Shown in pieces: positions 39,701-51,700 of a stretch of 64,000 nucleotides of DNA (position 1 is its first letter; every line of letters starts with the position of its first letter). Made by a program: the position numbers and the translations under genes. The notes beneath the pieces are model-generated. The model was given only the letters and a program-made list of their open reading frames with translations. It made no database searches and was not told where the DNA came from. The DNA lies in NCBI GenBank assembly GCA_911728455.2, contig OU452223.1, forward strand, positions 6,098,174 to 6,162,173. The letters are read 5' to 3'. This DNA comes from Marthasterias glacialis (taxonomy: Eukaryota > Echinodermata > Asteroidea > Forcipulatida > Asteriidae).

Positions 39701-42700
39701 GACCCAATTCACCCGACCTCACCATCACAATAAAGTTGGTTTTTAATTTCAATTTGCCTTTCACCGATGTGTGTAAGCACTGTATACTCAGTGCTTTCGA
39801 GTCCTGTGGAAAAAAATCCACAGGCAACTCCGGTGGGGTTCGAACCCACGACTCCCGCATGACTAGAGCAGATGTCTTAACCACTAGACCACTGAGCACG
39901 CCCGGTGACGAGGGGCCAGTTCGAATCCAGTATTATTGGCGGCAGGTACCGCAAACAATTAGATAGATGTCAATATTTGCATCGGGGGAATGAATATAAA
40001 CTTCAATTTGCCTTTCACCGATGTGTGATAAGCACTGTATACTCAGTGCTTTCGAGTCCTGTGGAAAAAAAAAAAAATTTCCACAGGACTCGAAAGCACT
40101 GAGTATACAGTACTTATCACACATCGGTGAAAGGCAAATTGAAATTTATATTCATTCCCCCGATGCAAATATTGACATCTATCTAAAAGTTGGTTTTGGG
40201 AGTCTATTTTCCAGTGTATTACACTGTGCATTTCAGACCACATTACATGCTTTACCGTAATTTGTATGTGCCTATTGACTCCCAAAATGGCGAGTGTTGC
40301 AAACAGTATCCATGTGTGATGCTGGTGTGAGGGGTCAATAGACAGACATGCTTCTTGTCAGGCCATTTCGCATGGTTTTGTACCCCTTCTAGTTCTTCTA
40401 TATAACTCTATGGATGGCTATAATAGACTGATTCATTAAGCCCCACCCCCTTAGGTTTTAACCAATCACAGTCTTGGCTATGCCACAGAAAGTCCAACAA
40501 TAATCCGACACGATAAAATCCAATTGGAAAATGTAAACATGCGTGCGTGAACTTATAGCACATGTTCATCTGGTGCGGTGTAGCATTGAAGAGATGCACC
40601 ATGTGCTGCCCTTGTGTACAGTGGTGATGCAGTCAATGCTGTGATTGGTCAGTATGTTTTAAGGCGGGGCTTAATGAATCGGTCTATTGAAGTCAAAAGT
40701 GAGAAGTTAGAAATTGCTTTTTGAAGGCAAGGGATACCACTAATTTTTGAAGAATGAAATTGTTTACATGTACATCTTCCAGGTTTTGATCAAAGATGTG
40801 AATTTTTTTCCAAAATGCACAAAATTTGTTAATGGCATCACGTTTCGACCCTAGCAGAGTCTTTCTCAAAGGCTAAATGACAACACAACACACACACATA
40901 CAAGTATGTTGGAGTAGAAGAGCAGTCAAGTGGAAAGAAGTGGAAAGAAGTGGAAAGAGAGAGGCAGAAAGCAGTCAGACGATGCAAGGGATGAACAATG
41001 AAGAGGGAGACAAAGGGGGTTTTTGGGGAAAAGTCTAGTTTAACCACAATATCTGGTTTAATCACTTCTTTCCATTTGACTGCTTCTGTTACTCCAGTAT
41101 ACTTGTATGTGTGTGTGTTGTGTTGTCATTTAGCCTTTGAGAAAGACTCTGCTAGGGTCGAAACGTGAGACCAGAACAAATTTTGTGCATTTTGGAAAAA
41201 AATTCACATGTTTGATCAAAACCAGGAAGATGTACATGTAAACAATTTCATTCTTCAAAAATTAGTGGTATTCCTTGCCTTCAAAAAGTAATTTTGTGCA
41301 TTTATACTACAGGTCATTGGGGTTGGTAAGCAGTTTGCAATAGCTAATTTTATTTTTTTAATTTTTGTCCAAAATAGTCAGCGCTGAAATTGTCTAAAAA
41401 GTGCACATTTTAACATGGAATTCATTAGTTGTCGCATAACAGCTTAATTAAAAGACACAAGTCAGTACAATGTGAATACACATGTCAGAATGACTAACAC
41501 ACAACATCAGTGTAAAGAAAGTGCATTTGAAAACTTCAACAGTATTTATTTCAGATATTTTCGTCATCTTGTGTGTGCAATGTACACAATTTGTACTCAA
41601 ATAAGAAATTCTAGAAAACAATGACTGCAATCAAGCCATTCACAAGATCAAACCTCACTTCCCAAACTTTACTTAGGTCAAAACTGGAACTTCCCAAAAG
41701 TTCAATGTTTGATATAGGGTTGATGCCAGTGCACAGTTCAAAATCGGGCAGATTTAATTGGCCTAGGACACTGCTAGGGTTAAGCAGCTCTAAAAAACTG
41801 GGCCCGGTCGGTGAAATTTGGTTCAACATTAAATATGTTATTTGTGTTTTTTTGCCCATACACCGATGTGTGTTAAGCAATGTATACTCAGTACTTTCCC
41901 CTGAGTCCTATGAACAAAATCCACAGGCATATTCCTCAGGTGGGATTCGAACCCACGACCCCCGCCATGAGGGAGCATATGTCTTACCAATTACCAATCT
42001 CTTACCGAGATTGCCCGGTAGCTAGAGGCAGTTCGAATCCTATTAGCAGCGGGTACCACAACCATTATAATAGATGTTAATTTTTGCATCAGGGATAAAG
42101 AATATTGTTTGTGTTTTTTGCCCACACACCGAATTTGTATAAAGCACTGTATGCTCAGTACTTTCCCTATGAATGGCGGGGGTCGTGGGTTCGAATCCCA
42201 CCCGAGGAATATGCCTGTGGATTTTTCTCACAGGACTCGGGAAAGTACTGAGTATACACATATCCAAGCAGCCCTAGTTTGTGGTGTTTTACCCCATCGC
42301 AGCTATGGCCCCCACATGCACGCGCGACACGACAATAGCATGTCAGTGCCCATATGTACCGAACAGCATGTAGGATTCACAGTGCGTGTGCGTTGACGCG
42401 CGCGTGCGGAGGCCATAGCTGAGGTGTTTTCAACACCCATGAACGAGCTGCTCAGATTAGTCCATACAGTGCTTAACACACATCGGTGTATGGGCAAAAA
42501 ACACAAATAATCTTCTTTATCCCCGATGCAAAATCAACATCTATTATGATTAAATATTTGTTGGAGAACCAAGAACAGAACATTGTGTTGTGCTATTAAC
42601 ACACTGCAGACTTAGTAAGGTTTCCATAACATGTACATGGAATCTCTCTGTGAGTTGTGGTGGTTCTGAAAAGAACCGGTTGAATGCTTTGCTCTGATCA

Positions 42701-45700
42701 GCTTCTTCTCCTGAAGATGATCAGAGCATACCAACTGTAACGCTGTCAAGTTGTTACATCATCATTTCTTTTCAGAATCACCATAGCTCAAAAACCCCTT
42801 TCACATTACAAGTATTTCCTGGGAAATTCCTAGGAAAATTTGGTTGATCTTTTCACACTTAAACGGCTAACCCTGGCAAACCTCCGCTTGGGATTAGGGA
42901 TACGTAGAGTAGTAGTGGGAGTAGAGTGATCATCTTCCCCAGGAAAATTGCCTCAAGTGTGAAACGAACATCGGTTGGAGGTGGGGTTAAAATACCCCTG
43001 GAGCTCCCTAGGGTTTTATTTGCTTGGATTTGGCTCTGTAGTGTGAAAAGAGGGTAACTAGAGATTTCACGTACGCAGTGTTACCGAAAACCTTACCAGA
43101 TTCAAAGTTTCAAATCCTACACATGTAGGTTTTGTGGATCACGGAAAGTGGGAAACCTAGGTGCTGAGCAACTCCGACACCCAACATAAAATTCTAAAAC
43201 TTGTCTCCTCTTCAACAAGCATCAGTTCTAAAAAAGATGTTTGCCGACTGAGATATTAAGCATGGTTATTGTGTTAATTAATTCAAAAGATAATTAGCTG
43301 TTAATAAATTAGACACACAGTGAAACAAAGGATGAAAAACGTCAAAGGAAAAATTCAAACACGACAAAACTGAAACATGAAAACAAATAAAATGGTTCAT
43401 GAACTATATTCCATGATGCTACTAAAAAAAAACACCTGCAAAGTCTTTAATATAGGTTTATCCCAGTCAATTTTAGCAACAATTGATTTAGTTTCATTAA
43501 CACACATCACTGATGTTTCCCTACTTCAATCAAAGTAGGGTTTCTTTTTAGCTACTTTTGCATTCAACTTCCTTTTCGTGCACACATAATTGAGTCCTTC
43601 TCATCCAGGATGGTTTCAGTCATTCTATCTCGTTTATAGGCATTCAAGACTACATTTTCAAAATTCTTCAGTTGAATTTCAAAGCTATGTGCAGATCGGA
43701 AAACATTTATTTTTCAATCTAATCAATGTTGTATACATCCTTTGATATATTCTTAATTCAAAAATATTCCTAAAGTAATAATATATTTTTTGAACTGATG
43801 AATATTTTGTTCTTTTTGAGCACCTTTAGTTAACAGTGCTTCACTAAAAGGATAAATAATCAATAAATCAATACATAAATAAAAGAACATTGAAAACATC
43901 CTGCAAGTCAAGTCAGGGCCACATTATCTCTTAATTCTTCCACATCGTTGGTTTGATTTTATGTAAAAACCTCTGCAGTTTTCAGATAATAGGTTATTGC
44001 AGAACACAGCAAATACAGCTTAATGTAATGTCATAATTTTGAACACGATTAATTGAAATGCCTGGTGGACAGGCGATTTGACAGCATCAAAGTTTTCTTG
44101 AAGACGGCAAAACAGTTTCTCAAGAGGATCAGCACCAGTGACAAGTTTAAACCTATCAGATTAAAAGTCGACAATTATCAGATCTGTTGACTGCAAACCC
44201 TGTACCAATAACGTGTTCGTTTGAGAAAAAGAAAAAGGTGCATTCCCAAAGGCATAATGTGCGTATCACGGCAACCTTACCATACACAGGCTCTGTATCC
44301 AAGGATTCGATGCCTGATGTTAACGAGGCATTAATGATATGAAGAAAATAACAAAAAGGTAATCAGTCAGTATGAACATGTACTTGTATGTCGTTCCCAA
44401 CCTCAATAGCAACCCCCCAACCCAGCATAAACCAAAACTGCCCAGGTTAGAAATTGGGCGGTCACATCAGTTCGACAAACATGGCAGCCTTTGTAATTTG
44501 ACTGCAAGCTTGCGCGTATGCAGCATTTGGGTGAGAGTTCATCTGTCCATGCACAGCCACAGGCCTGCTATAATCATGACGACACAGCCCCTTTAAGTTT
44601 AATTTCTAAAAAGAGTTTAAAGAGCTCTTTAGGTGAATTTTTGACATTTTTCCAAAATCACTAAAATGCATTTACTTGTACCTATCTTTTTCCAATAAAA
44701 TGATTACTGTTATCATCATGCTATGTTATGCTATACAAAAAAAGTGCTATCGTGCTATGCAATCAAGATTCTTTAAAAAATTAAACCTACTCATGCACGT
44801 TTTTTTAAATTTTATTTCAAAAGAATATCGATTTGGACAGCAAATCCATGCACTTGAAGTAAATTTTTGTGTAAATGGTTGGTCATGTTTTTATACAAGC
44901 ATTCCTGGGCGGGAGGGGGGGGGGTGCACAGGCCCAATGTACAACCTTTGGAGAGGGAGGGGCCACCAGATAGACCATGGGTATCAACCTTTAACAGAAG
45001 GGATCCAAGTGTTTTGACAGAGTGAGGTTGTTCTGGCTTTGCTTTCATTTACAAATCCAATGCGGACGTCGCTGAAAAAAAAACTAAGTCCAACAATGGG
45101 AGAACAAAGAGAAGTCCTTATTTTACGGGGTCGACAAAAGTGTGTGTAAGCAGTGGATGGGTGGGTGTGGGTCGTGGTTATTACTCATATCTCAATATAA
45201 TGCAGCGTGTCGTGGCCGAGTGGATTTGTGCATCGGACTAAAGTTCTTGTGGCTAAGTCATAAGGATGTGGGTTCGAATCCCGGCCATGACACTTGTGTC
45301 CTTCAGCAAGACACTTAACTATAATTGCTTCAAATAGGGGAAGAGGCAGTTATGTTTGTCTAACAACAGATTCATTTACCCCTCCCTGTTCTTAGCTGTG
45401 CTGTGAAGAGACTTGTGTTTATATCTCGCCATGTCTTGTTTCTGCGCATTCGGGCAGGTTTCTATCCCTTCAAAAAGTAGCCATCACCTTGACTGGCCTT
45501 TGGGCGTTGTGAAAAAAACCCAACAACAACAAGATTTTCAAAGCTAAACTGAGTGAATGTGCCCCCCCCTCGCCCCCCCCCCCCCCCCCCCACCCCCGAC
45601 CCCCGGTGTCCCAAACACCAGCTGCAAACCACTGAACAGACCGATCCAATAAGCCCTGATCCATGGCCTAGCCAAGGCTGTGATTGGTCAATCCGTACGC

Positions 45701-48700
45701 GTGCAGGGTTTTATGCATCGGACTATCACAGATGACTTGACAAAATGCCGGTGCATCAAGTCTTCAATAAAATCGGATGGCAATACCTCGTGTAACCTCG
45801 ACCAGCTTAAAAGATTAACATTGTGTGTCTAATCATGAAGGTTTTTGTGCATGGTTTTAATTAATAATTACGACGATCCGAGGTTGCCTTAAAATATTGA
45901 TACACTGCTGATGATCACTATATGCAGACAAACAAATAAGGTTTGCGTCTTTCATGTCTACTGCTTCAAATGCTCCTGGTATTTTCTATTAGATCCCTCT
46001 GGATTCATCTGTTGCATCAACAAATGTATAAGATAACTAAAAGTAGCCAGAAAAACTGAAACTCATATCAAAGTGGAATAAAAAGCTTGCCCAGTCATGA
46101 ACCTTGTGAACTTTTTGGTGGGTGGATGTCTGGTTGTGATACTTGGTCAAGCGGTCGTCGATGCAATTCACTCCCTAGGCTGTCCGTATGGCTGGAGGCA
46201 GTTTGGTCAGTCATGCTACATGATGGTCACTGATACACCACTCAACTGGTATGAAGCCCGTCAGGTATGCCTTGAAGCTGGAAGCAACCTGGCAGTACCA
46301 AACTCAAAAACCGAAAACGACTTCATTTGGAATTTACAAAAGGAAGTTCTCAAGAATTATAAAAGGCCATTCCCCATGTGGTTGGGTTGCACTTATGGCA
46401 TGGAGGTCCCTGGACAGTTGATATGCCACCATGATGATCAAAATGAGTACCAGAACTGGGAATTGAATGAAAAACCCAGCAACAACACATGCATAACCAT
46501 CAAGAAAAGCAATGGACGTTGGGGTTCCCCAAACTGTTATCAAGAAAGGCGTTTGTTGTGTGAGCGTAACCGTTGCCCTGGTCGTCTTCGCTGCTTCACT
46601 GTCCCCATCAAGGATTCAGGTCATCAAGCCACACCCTACTGTCTGGGTAGCCACACCTACAAGGAAACCCTCATCCACAACCCCATCCAGTGCTGCCTGG
46701 CCTGCTCCAAGGATCCCAACTGCCACTCCTTCAACCTGTCAGGGAAGATGTGCCAACTCAACAACGTCACCATCTCCCAGGTTGATGCTGACAAGTACTT
46801 GATGGAGAACTGTGTCTACTATGAATACCAGTGAGTTAGAAATTTTATCTCTGGATGATTGTTTCAACATCATCTGTTTTGCATGAATGTTACCTGAACC
46901 TATAAATTGACATTTAAAAGCAGTATAAAATGAAAAGATATTGACAAAATAGGGAGACTGCCCCTATTAGGGCTAGATAGCTCAGTTGGTAGACGGTCGG
47001 TACACTAAAACGGTGGTCGTAGGTTCAAATCCTGCTCCAGTCAATTTTGCTTTGTTCACCCAAAAATCAATGTTAAATGAATAAGGGCTCTTTATTGGGA
47101 AAAAATCAATCTGGAAACTCAGATTTTTTACTGGACTCAACTAAAAAATAACTTCACACCACCAAAGCTACATGTTTTTCTAAACTATTTTAATTTATGG
47201 GGATTTTATTTTAGGGGATGTTTTGCATTAGAAGTCTAAATAAGTACATTTAATGAAAGAGTTATGACGAGGTATTAAAGGGCCTTTTAAACCGGAAGGG
47301 CCGTGGCTATGTGATAAAGGACTGAGGTGAAGTCGAGGGCCTTTATCACACGACCATGACCCTGTAAGCTTTTAAATGGCGTTTAAGACCGAGTCACTAC
47401 TCTTTTATTGCCTTTTCATAAATGCCCTTTTTATTAAAAAAGTGTAATTATGGTGGCCATTACGTTAACAATTTCTGTTTTGTACACTTTCAATTGTTTT
47501 GGAGGGGGTAAACCGTTGTGCGTACGCGTGCATGGTAATGGATTTTACATTGAGAACCGGTATAATGATTGCGTTACGTGTAAAATAGTGCCCACGTAAG
47601 CTAGTGCGCACACAAACTTATGGCTGTGAGTGCTGAACGCGTGTTCAAAGCTCCAGCTAGGTCTTAACCTGTTTAAAACCAATACTAAATGGTCATGTGA
47701 CCACCTTTCAATAGGACTACCAAAACTGTCTGGGGTATTTATGAATAAATCTTTGAAGTATGAGATTAAATAAAACTAACAATGACCAAAATCCTGGTCT
47801 GCTTTACAGACAGTTTAAAAACCAAACAAATAATGGCTGCTCATAAAGTAGCTCGTTAGTGAAAGAAATCATGGCTATTAACTGGTTTAGGACAATATCC
47901 TACGCAGGAACTAGATCAGTGCCATCATGCTATGGCATTATTAAAGAATTATAACTAATAGGCCAAAGTTTATTAAGGTATGGTGGATTCTACTGCCCAG
48001 TCTTTATGGTTGTTAATTCTAGTGTGCATAGTTTGTATCACAAATATTATTAGACTTGAGCTTTTTGGTATGGATAATTGGATATAAATTAAAAACCACG
48101 GTGAGGACAGTCGGTGACTCCCTCAAATACTCAGATACATTGACTTTATTCAGACAACCAAACTAGTCGGCGGTATCAAACTATTTGCCTTAGAAAGAGC
48201 TGCTGATTTACTGTTGTCACCCTGCAATGGATCTGAAACCATCAAATGTTTGGATGAGTGGGTTTCTTTTAGTGTTTCTTGTGGGAGCGGTCGTTGGTTC
48301 AATTCGCTCCCTTGGCTGTCCGTATGGCTGGAGGCAGTTTGGTCAGTCATGCTACATGATGGTCACTGATACACCACTCAACTGGTATGAAGCCCGTCAG
48401 GTATGCCTTGATGCTGGAAGCAACCTGGCAGCACCAAACTCAAAAACCGAACACAACTTCATTTGGAATTTACAAAAGGAAATTCTGAAGAATTATACAA
48501 AGCCGTTCGCCATGTGGTTGGGTTGCACTTATGGCATGGAGGTCCCTCGACAGTTGAAATACTACAATGATGATCAGACTACGTACCAGAACTGGAAAGT
48601 GAATAAAGAACCCAGCAACAACACATGCATAGTCATCAAGAAAGGCACTGGACGTTGGAGTTTCCTAGACTGTTTTAGACAAAAGCGTTTCTTGTGTGAG

Positions 48701-51700
48701 CGTAACCGTTGCCATGGTCATCTTCGCTGCTTCACTGTCCCCATCAAGGATTCAGGTCATCAAGCCACACCCTACTGTCTGGGTAGCCACACCTACAAGG
48801 AAACCCTCATCCAAAACCCCATCCAGTGCTGTCTGGCCTGCTCCAAGGATCCCAACTGCCACTCCTTCAACCTGTCAGGGAAGATGTGCCAACTCAGCAA
48901 CGTCACCATCTCCCAGGTTGATGCTGACAAGTACTTGATAGAGAACTGTGTCTACTACGAATACCAGTGAGTTAGAGATTTTATCTCTGGATGATTGTTT
49001 CATCGTCATCTCTTTTGCATGAATATTACCTGAATTACAAATTGACAAGCCATAAGATATACTTATAAGGGCTCTTAATTCTAAGAACAAAAAAATCATG
49101 TCACCCCACCAAAACTACATATGATTTTCTATATTATTCAAATTTTTGGAGAGTTTATTTTGGAGGATGTCTTGGCATAAGAAGTGTAAATTAGGGAGTG
49201 AATAAAAGAGTGGCGACGAGGTCTTATAAACGAAAGGGCCGTGGCTATGTGATAAAGGACCGAGCTGAAGCCAAGGTCCTTTATCACTTGGCCATGACCC
49301 TGTAAGCTTTTAAATGACCTTTTAAGACCACGTCACTACTCTTTTATTCCCTTTTCATTAACGTCCCTGTTGTTGAAAAGTGTAGTTATGGTGGAAATTA
49401 CGTTAACAAATTCTGTTTTATACACTTTCAATTGCTGTCCTGTCCTCAGGCTCTGTTTTGGAAGGGGTCAAATATTGTGTGTACGCGTGCGTGATAACGG
49501 ATTTTCTGTGAGAACCGGTATATTGATTGCGTTACGCGAATATTAGCCCATGTCAAATTTAATGTGCACACACGCTTATGGCTGTGAGTGCTGAACGTGT
49601 TCACAGCTGCAGCTATATCTTTATCAGCCGTTTAAAACCGGTATTAAATGGTCATGTGACCACCTTTCTTTAGGATTGCAAAAAATTACTGTTGTATTTA
49701 TGAATAAATCTTTAAAGTATGAGATTGAAAAAATAATAACATCAACCAAGATGCTGGTTTTCTTTACAAAACCAAACAAATAATGGCTGCTCATAAAGTA
49801 GCTCGTTAGTGAAAGAAATCATGGCTATTAACTGGTTTAGGATAATATCCTAAGCAGGAACTAGATCAGTGCCATCATGCTATGGCATTATTAAAGAATT
49901 ATAACTAATAGGCCAAAGTTTTTTATTAAGGTATGGTGGATTCTACTGCCCAGTCTTTATGGTTGTTAATTCTAGCGTGCATAATTTGTAGCTCAAATAC
50001 ACCGTTTGTGTGGATAATTGGATAAATATTAAAACCCATTGTGATGACAGTCGGTGACTCCCTCAAATTCTCAGATACATTGACTTTATTCAGACAACCA
50101 AACTAGTCGGCGATATCAAACTATTTGCCTTAGAAAGAGCTGCTGATTTACTGTTGTCACCCTGCAATGGATCTGAAACCATCAAATGTTTGGATGAGTG
50201 GGTTTCTTTTAGTGTTTCTTGTGGGAGCGGTCGTTGGTTCAATTCGCTCCCTTGGCTGTCCGTATGGCTGGAGGCAGTTTGGTCAGTCATGCTACGTGTC
50301 GGTCACTGATACATCACTCAACTGGTACGAAGCCCGTCAGGTATGCCTTGATGCTGGAAGCAACCTGGCAGTACCAAACTCAAAAACCGAAAACGACTTC
50401 ATTTGGAATTTACAAAAGGAAGTTCTCAAGAACAATCACAACGTAATTAATATGTGGTTGGGTTGCACTTATGGCATGGCGGTCCCTGGACAGTTGAAAT
50501 GCTACAATGACGATCAAAATGAGTACCAGAACTGGAACGTGAATGAAGAACCCAGCAACAACACATGCATAACCATGAGGAAAAGCAATGGACGTTGGGG
50601 TTCCCCAAACTGTTATCAAGAAAGGCGTTTGTTGTGTGAGCGTAACCGTTGCCCTGGTCGTCTTCGCTGCTTCACTGTCCCCATCAAGGATTCAGGTCAT
50701 CAAGCCACACCCTACTGTCTGGGTAGCCACACCTACAAGGAAACCCTCATCCAAAACCCCATCCAGTGCTGCCTGGCCTGCTCCAAGGATCCCAACTGCC
50801 ACTCCTTCAACCTGTCAGGGAAGATGTGCCAACTCAACAACGTCACCATCTCCCAGGTTGATGCTGACAAGTACTTGATGGAGAACTGTGTCTACTATGA
50901 ATACCAGTAAGTTAGAAATTTTATCTCTGGATGATTGTTTCAACATCATCTGTTTTGCATGAAAGTGACACATTGACATGCCATAAGGCTCTTTATTCGA
51001 AGAAAAAAATTCTTGAAACAATACGTGCAATACCTTCAAGACGCGTGCACGTCACCATTATCCAACGACTATTTATGTGGCACAAAACGATCATGTACCT
51101 GTACATAGTTTACGTACAACGCATGCGCCGGTCAAAGGTGATTTTTCATGGCACGAATTTGTTTGTCGCGCGTTGATGAGTGACAAGTGAAAGCTCATAC
51201 CATGGCTTTCTTGAATCTACATGTATAAAAGTAGCTATTTAATAGTCAAATCTAAGTTTTTTGTTCAAATTAGCCCAAAAACTGGACCTAGCATCTTTAA
51301 TTCAACTTGAAGAAGGAAAACAAAAACCGAATTGGATTCCTGGAAACACATTGACCAGTTGCCGCAGGGATTCTTTTTTTTTGGTGGGATTCTTTTGCTG
51401 GAACTGCTATAGGATACATGCAACTCTGGCACAAAGAAACCCTGACTTGACAATGCCAAGAGAACAAACATTCTCTTGATTGGATCGCCCGTTTTGTTTC
51501 TCGACCGAGAAAATGTCAAATCCTCGCACAGTGAATTGCAAAACATCGGCCGTTACCTACGGCATAGGAGTGGTACTAAGCCCAGAACCATGGCCTGATT
51601 GCTGGCTCACTCTGACTTACCTCCACTGAGCCCAAAAACAATAGTGGAAGCCTCTCCATGTCTCGTAATCCTCCTCTTGGAACAAAAGGACAAAGGTCTG

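Larger units (their letters stand above)
46835..48226 (+). repeat. Spacer between lectin copies 1 and 2, part of tandem duplication
   Basis: The spacer aligns by eye with 48971-50166. Shared landmarks are the post-stop block (GTTAGAAATTTTATCTCTGG), a hairpin of GTGATAAAGGAC and its complement near 47.3 kb, and the block AACAAATAATGGCTGCTCAT near 47.83 kb. It also holds a tRNA-like sequence (46970-47043) that I do not find in the second spacer, so that was inserted or lost in one copy. Confidence 0.8.

Noticed and set aside
39838-39905. tRNA gene on the minus strand
   Set aside because: Boxes A and B are present but the region continues into a repeated SINE body with copies at 41.9-42.2 kb, and the acceptor stem is poor.
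42662-42677. Histone gene 3' end
   Set aside because: No histone coding sequence is found on that strand within the neighbouring kilobase; kept only as a repeat with a stem-loop.
46512-50878. Shifted frames within each lectin gene, such as 46512-46802 and 50588-50878
   Set aside because: They are alternative-frame shadows of the PAN-like half; their similarity among copies follows from DNA identity.
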